Shown: piece by piece, positions 10,944-22,305 of the stretch | Layout: each line of letters opens with the position of its first letter | How positions within the stretch are numbered: position 1 is the stretch's first letter | Program-made: the position numbers and the translations under genes | Origin: Mastigamoeba balamuthi | Lineage: Eukaryota > Evosea > Mastigamoebida > Mastigamoebidae | DNA: 64,000 nt | NCBI GenBank assembly: GCA_902651635.1 | Contig: CACRSC010000004.1 | Span: 113,306 to 177,305 of the forward strand | Reading direction: 5' to 3' | Notes under the pieces: generated by a model | Seen by the model: the letters and a program-made list of their open reading frames with translations, nothing else | What the model was told of the DNA's origin: nothing | Databases searched by the model: none

Positions 10944-11997
10944 GTCGCCCTTCGGAGGAAACAAAGGATTGCGAAGAAGAATCTGGGTGGTGAAGGACGA
11001 TTCTGAACAACGCAGAGCCACCGACACAGATCAGCAATCAGACAGCCCTGAGCCACCAGGAGTTACATACCCAGCCCGGTGCACCTCAATATCGAGAGTG
11101 TTGGCTGCCCTGCCCCCCACCCCCTTGAACTTGTGTGCTAAGCGAGACAAGTGGAGACGGTTGCAACTGCACACGCCCGCCTGAATCACACGTAGGAGAG
11201 TGAGGGTTCTGGGCAGTATGTCAACTTGTTATTCACCACGGCTGTCAGCGTGCCCGGTGCTACACCCTGATACTGCCAACGGGATTCGCTGTTCACCGAG
11301 GCACCCGCGGACACGGCTCACAGGAGCAGCCCTCTCAGAGAAACAGCGTGTTGGCCTCCATCCGTCGCCCCGCCTGTCCCTGACACCGCGCATCGTGGTG
11401 AGGAGACCTGCCCTCCAAGCCACCTGTTGCGCGCTGGTCGTGCGCGTTGGTTGTCTGGGCAGGCCGAACGACTGCCTGTGTTGGCAGGCATCCGCCGATT
11501 GCCGAATGGCCCGTGGACTTGGACAACTCATCCTGCTCTCTGCAGCGGACTTCAGCAGCACCCTCGCACGACGGCACACCCCCATCACCCCTCTCCATGC
11601 CTCTGGCACCCTGGGCAACGGCGAATGCCTGTCACCACCAGAAGACTGCTGTATCCCCGAGTAAGATAGCTGTGGCTTTCCAGGCTGTGAGGCTGCAGCC
11701 CTGCCCCCTCGGGAGCTCCTGGGACCCCGACAGGCAGGATCCTGCCTGGCACACGCGCCCGCAGGCTGGCGAGCGTGAGGGGCAGCATGGTCCTGCTCTG
11801 TTCTACGGAGAGAATGCAGCACCGACGACATTCTGTCACCGTCAACCGTGAAAGGCGAGCGAAAATCCATCGAAAAATCTACACGTGGAACGATAGAAAA
11901 ACGCCGGCTCACGTGGATATTTAGTTCCTCGGGACTCCGGTGCGGTCTCTTCATTTTTTATTCGTTGTGCGTCCTTTACGACACGCGACACAGGCAC
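10944..11997. promoter_or_regulatory. Bidirectional upstream region between OFD1 and PEPCK
   Basis: About 1 kb between two divergent starts. GATATTTAGTT at about 11917 lies roughly 75 bp upstream of the PEPCK ATG, and CAATATCGAGAG at about 11087 lies upstream of OFD1. A 241-codon minus-strand frame at 11229-11954 shows no domain and a Pro/Arg/Ser composition typical of chance frames in GC-rich DNA. Confidence 0.5.
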
Positions 11998-14087
11998 ATG
12001 GAGAAGGTCAATACCTCGTCACCCACCACTCGCTACGCCACCAAGGCGCAGGTATGCATGGCAGCCGCCCCTTGCATGCCGGTTGGCAGTGCCGGTTACT
12101 GACATCAGCTTGGCACCAGGACGGGCTCAAGGTCCTGAGCGACCAGGCCGGCGTCTGCCCGCAGCTGGCGAAGAAGGGGTTCCGCCTTTCAAACATCGTC
12201 ATTGTCCACAACGCCTCTGCCGCGGTCCTCTATGAGGTGCGTCGGTTGCGCGGGTTCTTTTCTCTCCGCGAAACCCGGGAAACTCGAGAGTGAAGGAGGG
12301 CGCAGGCAGTTCTCGTGTTTCTCGTGCCGCTCACCCGCTCGCACCGCCCACCGCAGGAGGCCATCAAGCACGAGGACGGCACGTATGTCGCGTCGAGCGG
12401 CGCGCTGGTGACTTCCTCTGGTGCCAAGGTACTGATTGGCCCCGCTCCCCCCTTGCCTCTGCGGTGCTGCTGCCGCTGTATCCGAGAGAGAGCGAAGAAG
12501 GGAAGGCAGCAGGGCACCGACGCATACCTGTCGGGAGGAAATAGCTAAGCCGCCGTCGCGCGCAGACGGGGCGCAGCCCCAACGACAAGAGGATTGTCGA
12601 GGAGGAGGCCAGCAAGGACGACGTGTGGTGGGGCCCCGTCAACAAGCCGCTGTCGCCCAAGAGCTTCGCGTCGAACCGCCAGCGCGCGATCGACTACCTG
12701 AGCTCGCGCCAGCGCCTCTACGTGCTCGACGGCTACGCAGGCTGGGACACGCGCTACCGCATCAAGGTGCGCCTGGTGAGCACGCGCGCGTACCACGTGC
12801 TGTTCCTGCAGAACATGCTGATCCGCCCGACGGCGGAGGAGCTCAAGGTGCGGGATTGCTCTTACACTTTTCCCCGTGTTTTCCTTTTTCGTCGCCGCAG
12901 AGAAATTTCTAGAAACTCACCCCCTCGGCAACGGTCAGACGTTTGGCGAGCCCGACTACTACATCTACAACGCCGGCGAGTTCTACGCGGACCCGGCGCT
13001 CGAGGGCAACACGAGCGCGTGCTCCGTCTCGATCAGCTTCGCGCAGCGCGAGATGGTCATCCTGGGCACGCAGTACGCCGGCGAGATCAAGAAGGGCGTG
13101 TTCACGATCATGCACTACCTGATGCCCAAGACGGGCGTGCTCTCGCTGCACGCCTCGGCCAACGAGGGCGAGGACGGCGACGTCGCTCTGTTCTTCGGGC
13201 TCAGCGGCACCGGCAAGACGACGCTGTCGGCGGACCCGCGCAGGCGCCTGATCGGCGACGACGAGCACTGCTGGACGAGCGAGGGCGTCTTCAACATCGA
13301 GGGCGGCTGCTACGCCAAGTGCGTCTCGCTCTCGGCCAAGGCCGAGCCCGAGATCTGGGACGCCATCCGCTTCGGCACGGTGCTCGAGAACGTCGTGCTC
13401 GACTCGAGCACGCACGTCGTCGACTACGAGGACATCACGCTGACCGAGAACACGCGCGCCGCGTACCCGATCGACTTCATCAGCAACGCCAAGATCCCCT
13501 GCCTCGGCGGCCACCCCAGGAACATCGTCTTCCTGACCTGCGACGCGTTCGGCGTGCTGCCGCCCGTCGCCAAGCTGACGGTGCCGCAGGCGCTGTACCA
13601 CTTCCTCTCGGGCTACACGGCCAAGATCGCCGGCACCGAGGCCGGCATCACCGAGCCGCAGGCCACGTTCTCGTCGTGCTTTGGCCAGCCGTTCCTCGTC
13701 TGGCACCCGGCCAAGTACGCCAAGATGCTCGAGGAGATGGTCAAGAAGCACCAGACGTCGGTGTGGCTGGTCAACACCGGGTGGACCGGCGGCCGCTACG
13801 GCGTCGGCAAGCGCATGAGGATCGCGCACTCGCGCGCCATCATCGACGCGATCCACAACGGCGAGCTGCTCAAGGCCGACTACGAGAACTTCGAGGTCTT
13901 CAACCTCGCCATCCCCAAGTCGTGCCCGGGCGTCGACACGGCCGTGCTGCACCCGGCGACGTGCTGGGCCGACAAGGCCGAGTTCCACGTGTGGCTCAAC
14001 AAGCTCGCGGGTATGTTCCAGAAGAACTTCGCCCAGTTCGCCGACAGGGTCGAGCCCTCGGTCCTCGCCGCGCAGCCCCAGATCTAA
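11998..14087 (+). CDS. pckA: Phosphoenolpyruvate carboxykinase, ATP type
   Basis: Interconverts oxaloacetate plus ATP with phosphoenolpyruvate, CO2 and ADP, at the gateway to gluconeogenesis or, in some protists, fermentative CO2 fixation. Five exons (11998-12051, 12120-12236, 12357-12428, 12566-12847, 12903-14087) join to 569 residues, close to the 540 of E. coli PckA. The ATP-type signature is complete: TGRSPNDK near the amino end, the P-loop [12 protein letters not shown], the metal site GDDEHCW with EGGCYAK following, [12 protein letters not shown], and [15 protein letters not shown] near the carboxyl end. The lack of any GTP-type signature rules out the animal form. No obvious targeting peptide is visible, so it is probably cytosolic, though the short first exon leaves this open. 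Confidence 0.97.
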
Positions 14088-14502
14088 GCACTCTCGGGAT
14101 GATGGCTTTATAAAGGAAGGCGTGCTTGGGTTGGAGTCACACCCTTCTTCCTGGATCCACTCACGGAATAAAGATATTTGCAAGTATTGCACAGTTCCAC
14201 ATTCAAACGAACCCCTTTTTTATTATGGTGACATGGTGGAGTGAGAGATTGATCAAGGCAGCGAGAGTATCGCATCGCAATCTACTACCCATAGAATAAC
14301 ACCTTGAGGCAAATGTGGTCAATTGATTGGCACTGCCAATTTGAAGCCGAGACCGCCGCGCAGGGGTTGGGATTTGGACGGACGTCCAGATTTTATTCGT
14401 CGGCATATCGCCGCTATGTTCTGGTGCCCACCAGAATCTAGAAAGTGTTGTGTGTGATACAACCACCACACCCTCGGCGCGCGCCTCCCAAGATCGCCGT
14501 GC
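14088..14502. terminator. PEPCK 3' flank with polyadenylation signal; upstream of the armadillo gene
   Basis: AATAAA at 14167-14172 lies 80 bp after the PEPCK stop and is the best poly(A) signal for it. The rest, to the ATG at 14503, is AT-rich upstream DNA with no gene seen. Confidence 0.55.
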
Positions 14503-17500
14503 ATGTCGTGGCTCGTGCGCAAACTCGTCGGCGACGACTCCCGCCGTACACGCCCTCCCCCCTCCCCTCCCCGCGCTTCCTCGCGACCTCACGGTCCTCC
14601 CCGCCTGTCCCGGCAGAGCCACCGCCGGGGCCCGACCTGCCGCAGGCCCTCGCGACGCTGCGCACCCCCACCAGCACCGCGGCCGCTGCCATTGAGGCGC
14701 TGATCGCGCTCGGGCGCGCGGCGGGCGCGGGGGCCGTCGGCAGCGCCGCCGGCGGGGGGTTCGAGGGCGCGGCGGGCGCGGTGGCCGCGGCGATGGGGCA
14801 GCACGCGGACAACGACACGGTGCAGCAGGCGGCGCTCGAGGCGCTCGCGGCTCTCGCGACGTCCGGCGGGCCCGATGCGAGCGTCGCTCTCCAGCAGAGC
14901 GGCGCGATAAGGTACCCGCTGTTTTCTTGCCCTTTCTCGGAAGGAGATCTTTTGCTCAGATTCGGAATTCCGTGTTGCCTGGCATCGTGATATCACGTCT
15001 GACGTTGAATTATTCACACTGTGCCTTCCCAGTGCCGCCATGGCCGCGATGAGCGCGCACCCGCGCAGCGACGGTGTACAGGCGCGCGGGTGCCGGGTGA
15101 TTGCGTGCGTGAGCCTGAGCGGCGTCCCGCGTGCCGCCGACGAGCTGTGCAAGGCCGGCGCCGCCCCCGCAGTCGTCGGCGCTCTCGGCATCGCCTGCGC
15201 CGCTGAGAGCGCTCTCGTCGCCGCCGGGTCCCTCTCGCAGGTCCTCGGGCCCGACGAGGAGGCCACTGCGGACGGGTCCAGCCGCGTCTCGTGCTCTGAG
15301 CTCGCGCGCGACATGATCGACGCTGTCGTCGCCGCCGCCAAGGCGTCGTCGCACCTCTCTGCCGTCCAGCGCGCAGCCGCCAAGGCGCTCGCGGACCTCA
15401 CAAGGCACCTCGCCCGCGCGATTACCCCGTGACCAACAGCAGCCACCACAAGGGAGTTCAAGGGGAGGCAGGAGTACGCGGTGGTCCAGAAGGAGGCGGC
15501 GGGCGTCGTCTCCAAGGCGATGTCCGAGTGGCGCGACAACACGGGCGTCCAGGAGGCAGGCTGCGCCGCCATCGGCTGCTTCCTGCTCAACTGCTCCGAG
15601 TCGGTGCTCTCAGCGGCCTCGGAGCAGGGCTCCGGCCTCGCTGTCGTCGCTGGCATGTCGGCCAACCGCTCAGCTGCTACTGTCCAGGAGCGCGGGCTCG
15701 TGTGCCTCTGCCGCCTCTCATGCTGCCCGTCGACGGCGACTGCACACCTCTCGGGCTCGGCGACGGCGGCCAATACGCGGCAGATGCTCTACGATTGCGG
15801 AGCGGTCGAGGCGACTCTGCGCGCGATGCGCGAGCACAAGCAGCGGCTGAACGTTCGCGAGTGGGGCCTCATGCTGCTGTCGACGCTCACGGACCCCACT
15901 GCGATACCCGAGGCCCTGCGGTCGTCCAAGAACGCGCTGTGGAGCGAGCACGGCATCGACGCCGTCGTCACCGCGATGGGCCAGCACAAGGAATCAATCG
16001 CGGTGCAGGCCAACGGCTGCCGCGTGCTCTGCAACATCGCGCGCAGCGCAGACGTGGTCCCGGCGTTCTCTAAGAAGGCGATCAAGGCCGTCGTGGCGGC
16101 CATGGCGGCGCACCTGGCGGTCACGACGATTCAGGTGTGCGGGTGCAACGCGCTGGCGTCGGCGGCGGTCTACAACTCGTCCGACGTCGCGGCGGGCGGC
16201 GGCGTGCGCGCCATCCTCGCCTCGCTCGTGTCGCACCACAAGTACACCGACGTCACCGTCGCCGCGTTCCTTGCGCTCGGCAGTATCGGCAAGGGCTGCG
16301 CGCAGCGCCACGAGATTGTGAAGCAGGAGAAGGGCATCGAGGCCGTCGTCAAGGTGCTCTCGGACAACAGCGACTCGCGCGACGTCGTCGACGCGGGCAC
16401 GTGGTCGCTGTACCACCTGACGGCGCACCCCGAGATGAGGTCGCTATTGCGCAAGCAGGGCGGCATCGACGTCGCCGTCGCGTGCATGCGGGCGCACGAG
16501 GAGTCCGTGCCGATACAGGAGCACTGCTGCAGCATCATCGCGAACATGGCCGCCGACGGCAGCGAGAACCAGGCCGAAGTCATCAAGAAGGGCGGCATGG
16601 ACGCCCTCGTGCGGGTGCTGCGCCGGCACACGGCCGACCCCGCGCTCACCGTGCTCGCCTGCGGGGCCGTCGCCGGGCTCTCGGTGTCGCAGAGCGGCAA
16701 GAGCGTCGCTGTCAAGGCTTCGGCGATCGAGGCCGTGTTGTCCGCGGCAGCGCAGCACAAGAACTCGCCTGACGTGCTCCGGAGCTGCTTCGCCGCCATA
16801 TGCGCGGTCGTCGACGGGAACGCGGAGGCGCAGCAGGTTGCGCGGTCGAGCGGCGCCATCAAGTCGCTGCTGGAGTGCCTCGCGGAGTTCCAGGACCATG
16901 CGGAGCTCGCGGCTGTGCTGCTCGGCGTGGCTGAGAAGCTCGCCACGAGGTGCGCCGAGAACGTTGCGGCTCTGCGCGCAGGCGGCCTCGTGGCTCTTGC
17001 CGTCGGTGCGATGCGCGCCGGCGACGACGCAGAACGCGACTCCAAGGCCGCATGTGCTTTGTACGAGCTCCTGGCGGCCGACAGGGCGTGCGCCTCGGAG
17101 TACACGCAACTCGGTGTGGTGGACTGCCTCGTGCACGGGCTCAAGGCGTTCGGAGACAACGTGGCCGTGCAGTCGCGAGGCATCGCTGTCCTGTACCTGC
17201 TGAGCAAGGAGTCTCCGCAGCTCGTGGCTGTGTACCGCGCGTGCGGGGTGGACGCCATCGTGCGCAGGGCGCTGCGGTACCACCGCGTAGGCCAGTTTGT
17301 GCTGTGGCACTCGGCGGTCGGCATTCTCAAAGCCCTGTCATCGAAAACGGATGCGGAGAGCAGCCCACCAGCTCCGGCAGCGGCCGCAGTGGCGCCGCCT
17401 CCGTCAGCGCCACCTGTGGCTGAGCGCAAGCAGAGTGTGGATGCACAGGCCCCGCTGGCGCCCAAAGTGGAGAACCTGCTGGACCTGGGAGAGGTGGAGC

Positions 17501-17727
17501 CCTCCCAGCCACAGCCACAGCCACAGCCACAGCAGCAACAGCAGCAACAGCAGCAGCGGTCGGAGCAGTTGATAGACCTCGGTGTTGGCGAGCCCGAGGC
17601 AGCAGCACAGCCAGCCACGGCTGTCAGGGGTAAAACTAGCGCAGACTTCACTGCCCTTCTGTTCGCGGAGAGCACGGAGGACGCGGCCAAGGATAATACA
17701 GGGGCCAGTTCCGACGAACCACACTGA
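14503..17727 (+). CDS. Armadillo-repeat protein with polyGln and LLDLG/LIDLG tail
   Basis: Four exons (14503-14545, 14617-14911, 15033-15404, 15453-17727) give 994 residues. Most of the protein is repeated units of about 42 residues of the form AVVAAM..H....VQ..GC.AL.NLA, for example KAVVAAMAAHLAVTTIQVCG and ALVRVLRRHTADPALTVLAC, i.e. armadillo repeats forming a binding superhelix. The tail is Pro/Ala-rich with (PQ)n and nine Gln. It carries two related short motifs, ENLLDLGEVEP and EQLIDLGVGEP, that resemble clathrin-box peptides except that the acidic fifth position is Gly. The third intron has a GC donor (ACAAG|GCACC, 48 bp); a 24-base GT-AG alternative at 15429-15452 keeps the same frame. 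No specific orthologue is recognised. A scaffold in membrane traffic would fit the tail, as inference only. Confidence 0.8.
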
Positions 17728-17847
17728 GGCTGAGACCAGCAAATGACGCAAACAAACGAATAGAGGAACCAATCAGTACAGCTAGATAGAATGCGTGAGA
17801 TTGTTTAGATTCTCTGGTCAGATTCTTGTGAAGTGGCGCGCCAGCGG

Positions 17848-18963
17848 ATGGCCTACAAGTGCGCGGTCGCCTTTCTGCTGGGCACGGCGGTCCTATGTGC
17901 TCTGGGACAGCCCTTCGAGGAAGACGCCGGTGATGGAGACGAGCCCCGCGTCCCCGCCCCCGCCCAGGGCCGCCTCATCCACGCAGGCAAACTCGACACG
18001 AGCGGCAGATACCAGCCGCTGCGCGGAATCAACGTGATATCTATGGTGCGGCTCTCGGGCAGCACCGGCCACGCATCTCACCGCGTCCCAGGTGGAGCTG
18101 GACTCGTGCTGGAGGAAGGTCTACGACTTTGTCGCGTCCGGCTCGGTTCTGTCCAAGTACTACGCCCCGCTGCCGGCCGAGTCTTACCACATGACCGTGC
18201 GGTTCTCGCCCGCGGCGCACCGCCTTCGAGTGACCGCACACCGCATCCCCTCGCGCAGCTGCACCCGCTGTTCACCGAGATGGAGCTCGAGTACCTGACG
18301 GCGTACAAGTTCGACCCCTGGCTGCGGCAGCTGGGCAGGTCGCTGGCGGACCTGCGCGCTGTCCTGGCGCGCAGCCCCGCCTCGCTCGCGGGCGCCCGCG
18401 TGTCGTCGCTGCACGTCGGCTCGGCGGTCCTGGCGCTCGAGGTGCTGCTGCCCCCGGGGGACCTCGCCGCCCCCAGCGCCGTGCGCGCGCTGGTCGCGAA
18501 CCACACGCGCGTGCGCACGCCCGACGAGTACACGTACCACGTCTCGCTGGCGTACATCTTCCGCGTGCCGACGACGCGCGCCGAGATCCCGCCGCTCGAG
18601 GCGGCGGTGGGCAGGCTCGACAAGCTGGTCTCGGGGTGCTCGCTGCGCCTGGGCCCGCCGACGCTGTGCTGGTTCCGCGACATGACCGACTTCAGGCCCG
18701 CAGGCGCGGGGACCAGCGGGGGCGTCGTGCTCTTCGGCAAAGAGTACCTGCCGCTCGCCACCAGCAGCGGGGTGACCGAGGCGGCGCCCGTGATAGACAC
18801 GAGAGGAGGCATGCTGAGGGCGCGCGACGTGCTGGCCCTGAACCCGCTGGTGGCGCTCGGCATGGTCGGGGCTGCGTTCCTCATGTACCGCATGCTGAGA
18901 CGCCGCGGGGCCAGGAGCACCAGGCAAGCAGAGGACTCGGGCGACGACTCGAAGATGGTCTGA
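17848..18963 (+). CDS. 2H phosphoesterase-like domain protein with signal peptide and C-terminal membrane anchor
   Basis: Exons 17848-18046, 18093-18196 and 18259-18963 give 335 residues. The amino end MAYKCAVAFLLGTAVLCALG is a clear signal peptide. The two His-containing motifs of the 2H superfamily are present: ESYHMTLHPLF (formed across the second intron) and, about 110 residues later, YTYHVSLAY. The context around the first motif resembles the DUF1868/LigT-like branch. A single hydrophobic segment, NPLVALGMVGAAFLMYRML, followed by RRRGAR, is a stop-transfer anchor. The catalytic domain would therefore face the ER lumen or the outside, with a short cytosolic tail. Superfamily members act on 2',3'-cyclic or 2',5'-linked nucleotides. 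The substrate here is not known. Confidence 0.7.
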   Translation: MAYKCAVAFLLGTAVLCALGQPFEEDAGDGDEPRVPAPAQGRLIHAGKLDTSGRYQPLRGINVISMVRLSGSTGHASHRVPGGAGLVLEEGLRLCRVRLGSVQVLRPAAGRVLPHDRAVLARGAPPSSDRTPHPLAQLHPLFTEMELEYLTAYKFDPWLRQLGRSLADLRAVLARSPASLAGARVSSLHVGSAVLALEVLLPPGDLAAPSAVRALVANHTRVRTPDEYTYHVSLAYIFRVPTTRAEIPPLEAAVGRLDKLVSGCSLRLGPPTLCWFRDMTDFRPAGAGTSGGVVLFGKEYLPLATSSGVTEAAPVIDTRGGMLRARDVLALNPLVALGMVGAAFLMYRMLRRRGARSTRQAEDSGDDSKMV

Positions 18964-19368
18964 GCTGCTGCCGGCTGCCAGCGCATGCACGGCGCTGTCG
19001 TGCTGTGGCTTGGTGGTGATGCAACTATCGTTTGATGAGGGCACGCTAACTTACAGATCTTGGCAGTGCCCACTAAAATACCACTTGCTTGTACGCAGGG
19101 GTTGCTGTTGTCCCACAGGCCCCACTTGGGACTTGTGGCGAACCGCGAAGTAAACCATCTTCTTGTGTTGACAGAGCCGCCTCACAGAAACTCTGGTAAT
19201 CAGCGAGAACCGAAGATACGCCCGGCGCTGCTCCTCATCGTCTGTGCCACGCTCCCGCCATCAAGGGAACTCTGCAGCCTCGCTCAGTGTTTCCGGAGTG
19301 GGATTTGTGATGCACCGGATCCAGATTTTGAAATATCTCTCAGTGATATTTTGTCTTCCGTCCTACGA
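18964..19368. promoter_or_regulatory. Upstream region of the metallophosphoesterase gene
   Basis: 405 bp without a gene. Just before the ATG, AAATATCTCTCAGTGATATTTT (19331-19352) forms an inverted repeat of AAATATC/GATATTT, the clearest example of the motif seen upstream of other starts. Confidence 0.5.
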
Positions 19369-20847
19369 ATGACAGAGCTCCGCTGGGCCGAGCTGGACGG
19401 GCCCCTGGACGAGTACAACCGCGCGCACGCGACGGGGGCATCGCCCGACGCCTGCGCACAGCTGGGCGCCGCGCTCGCCGCCCGCGCGCCCCTGTGCGCA
19501 GCGCCCGGCGCCCCCGCCGTGGCCTCGCGCCCGCGCGAGGTCCTCTGCGCCGCCACGGGGCCCTCGCCTGCCCTCAGGGCCCTCGCTCTCCGCTTCGCCC
19601 GCTTCTCCCCGTCGCCGGACGACTACGACGCCCTCGTCTCGGCCGCCTCGTCCGGAAGCCCCGATGAAACCCGGTAATACCCGCGCGTGTTGATTTCAAT
19701 TGATTAAATGCTCCCGTCTGCGGTCCCCCCCTCGTTCCGTTCAGGGCAGCAATCGAGGCGCTCGAGCAGCTTGTGCGCGACAGGTGGTTCTGTGGCCCGG
19801 GCCGTCTGCGTGAGCGCCTGGCGCAGCACGTCGCGAGGAGCGTCGGGCCCGCGCACCCCTGCGCGCTGGCAGCGTGGGACTCGCTTGTCCGCGAGCTCGA
19901 GAGCCCGCGCGCGTCGATACCGTCGGTCCTCGGCCCCGGGGAGAGCGCCGAGCTCCTCGTTGTCGCCGACATACACGGCTCCGACAGGGCCCTGGACCGC
20001 GCCATCGCCGAGGGCGCCGCCAGGGCCCGCGGTGGCCCCCCGCTGCTGCTGACGCTCGGCGACTACGTCGACAACAACGCGGGCGTCCCGCGCGTGCTCG
20101 ACACGCTGGTCTCGCTGCGCTGGGCCGCGGGCTCGCGCGGGCTGCGGGGCGACAGGCTCCCAGCGCACATCCTGGGCAACCACGACCTCGCGTGCCTGTG
20201 CGCGCTGCGCGACCACTGGCGCGGGTCGCCGGGCACGGGCCAGCAGTGGTGGGAGTCGTGGCACCACTACTGGAACAGCGTCAGCGTCGGCGCCCCCGCT
20301 GCCTACGGCGCCTCGACGCTGGCCGAGTTCCGCGAGGCGTTCCCCGAGGTGCACAGGCTCTGGCTCGCATCGCTGCCTTGGGCCCTGAGGGCGGGCAGCT
20401 GCCTCGCTGTGCACCACGGTCTCCCCATCGCTGGCCAGTGCTACGGCGAGTACACGACGCCCGCGCCAGCGCTGGACGAGCAGCTGGAGCAGCTCGCCAT
20501 GAGGGACCTCTCGGCCATGGGTGAGCGCCCTCGCATGCCCACATCCCTCGTTGCGCAGGACTGAGTGGCACTCCCCAACCCCACACCCCCACGTCCCAGG
20601 GTCTGCGACGGACCAGCCCATCTACTTGAGGGCCAAGACGCTGCCCAGGGTGTCGGACGCGTCGTGGCCGTTTGTGGTGCTGTCGGGGCACTGCAAGCTG
20701 AGAGGGGGAGCGGACCACGTGGGGGTGAACAGGCTCACGCTGCACTCGGGAGCGTGCATGGGAGAGCCACTGCACTGCGCCCTTCTGCAGTCGGACGTTG
20801 CCCCTGGATCCGCGCCCTCCCCGCTTCTCTTCCAAGCGGCTCCATAG
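19369..20847 (+). CDS. Calcineurin-like metallophosphoesterase
   Basis: Exons 19369-19673, 19745-20520 and 20600-20847 give 442 residues. The binuclear-metal signature is complete and in order: VVADIHGSD, LGDYVDNNAG, ILGNHDLA, a metal-ligand His in LAVHHGLP, and a final GH in FVVLSGHCK, which lies in the third exon. The spacing is that of the PPP/MPE fold, which hydrolyses phosphomonoesters or diesters. A Trp-rich stretch between the GNHD and VHHG motifs (QQWWESWHHYWN) is probably the lid over the site. The first 150 residues are Ala-rich helical and unassigned. There is no signal peptide. It could be a protein phosphatase relative or a nucleotide phosphoesterase; sequence does not decide. 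Confidence 0.85.
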
Positions 20848-21077
20848 AGCAGTGCAGGCAACTGGGGGTTGCTTGCCTTCTCCGAAGACAGCATGGCGGC
20901 TGATAATTCAATGATGGTACCACACCGTGTTCCAAATTATTCACCTCGGGAAGGGATGCGAATACCCTGTGCTTATGCGGTCCCGGCAGGGTGTCTGAGA
21001 CCACGTCAGATTTCGACGTAGATATTGTGGGAAAGATACCATCTCATATCAGTCAGATTAGCAGATTAGCGCGAAGA

Positions 21078-22305
21078 ATGGCGGACTTCTACCTCTACCA
21101 CGAGCTCCAGGGTGCTTCCCCCCCCCCGCTGGGTGCCCCTTGCACACGCCAGCTCTCACGCGCGCGGCCCGTCGGCAGAGGCGGGGCTGTGCGCGGTGCA
21201 CTGCCTCAACGCGGTGATGCAGGGCCCTGTGTTCAACGAGATCGACCTGATGCACGTCTCCCACGACCTCGACCGCCGCGAGCGCGACCTCATGATGGCT
21301 GCTGGCATGGAGTCCGCGTCCTTCGTCAAGTTTGTTGCCGTGCGACTGCGGCCTCGCCCCGTTTCTTTTGATTCATATTCAGAATCTGAATCCAGGATTC
21401 GCGTTGCGTTTGCTGATGCAACGCAGGCATTTCGCCGTTCCTGATATCTTGGTTGTTGAATCTGCCCTAATGACTGCATCCTCAGGAGGACTCGCACAAC
21501 GTGTCGGAGGACGGCAACTTCAGTGTCCAGGTCATCCAGAAGGTGCTCGAGTTCCACGGGCTCTCCTGCCACCCGCTCGCAACGTTTCCAGAAGTCCGCC
21601 ATAATGCCTCGTACGATATCTTCCACATGAATATCTGGATTTCATGCATACGTTGGTATCACTACCAACGCGGTTGTCCCCGGCAACCAACGCAGAGGCG
21701 AGACCGCGTTTGTCTGCAACCTGCTGAGCCACTGGTTCGCCCTGCGCAAGGTGTGCGGCGCCTGGTTCAATTGCAACTCGCTGCTGCCAAAGCCGACGTA
21801 TCTCTCGGACTTCTATCTCCTGTGCGTCTCGCCCACCCCCTTGTCGTCGCTAACTGTCGTGTTTTCTGCGTGTTACCCAACGCCTGCCAGCGAGTACATA
21901 GGGGAGCTCGAGCTGCAGGGCTACAGCGTGTTTGTTGTCCGCGGAGAGCTCCCCGAGTGCGCGACGCCGCCGCCGTCGGGGTCGCCGATGCAGCAGGGCG
22001 ACGGCTGCTGGCACCGCGTGGTCTTTGGCGTCGACGGCCCCTGCATCATGGACACCCCTCGGGCAGCTCGCAAGAAGGCCCAGGCGCCCGCCACAGCGAC
22101 GGCGGCGCGCAGGGGGGCCAGCGACGAGGACTACCAGCTGCAGCTGGCGATGGCGATGAGCCTCTCTGCCGCGGAGGGCGGCTCGGAGGCGCCTGCGGGG
22201 CAGGCTGGCGGCGGGGCTTCGCGAGAGGAGGCGCAGCCTCCGAGCCCCCCGCCGCTGGACGCGGAGCTCGAGAGGGCCATCGCACTATCGCGCGTGCAGA
22301 AGTAA
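21078..22305 (+). CDS. ATXN3: Ataxin-3-type Josephin deubiquitinase
   Basis: Five exons (21078-21111, 21179-21339, 21486-21583, 21696-21821, 21891-22305) give 277 residues. The catalytic Cys lies in HELQEAGLCAVHCLNAVMQG, formed by joining exons 1 and 2, matching human KQEGSLCAQHCLNNLLQG. The catalytic His is in LLSHWFALRK and the Asn in WFNCNSLLPKP. The domain end LQGYSVFVVRGELPEC matches human LQQEGYSIFVVKGDLPDC. After the Josephin domain come two ubiquitin-interacting motifs (EDYQLQLAMAMSLSA and LERAIALS). It cleaves ubiquitin chains, with roles in protein quality control and transcription. There is no polyGln tract. The segment between exons 3 and 4 is shorter than in animals, so that junction is the least certain. 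Confidence 0.92.
21651..21670. repeat. Perfect 8-bp-stem hairpin inside an ataxin-3 intron
   Basis: CGTTGGTATCACTACCAACG is a perfect inverted repeat with a four-base loop in the third intron (21584-21695). It lies 25 bases before the proposed acceptor. Confidence 0.8.

Noticed and set aside
11229-11954. A 241-codon minus-strand open frame between OFD1 and PEPCK
   Set aside because: No domain, no conserved motif, Pro/Arg/Ser composition of a chance frame, and it fills a divergent promoter region.
16170-17690. A 506-codon minus-strand frame across the armadillo gene
   Set aside because: Antisense shadow of the armadillo exon; no domain and Ser/Ala/Thr-rich composition.
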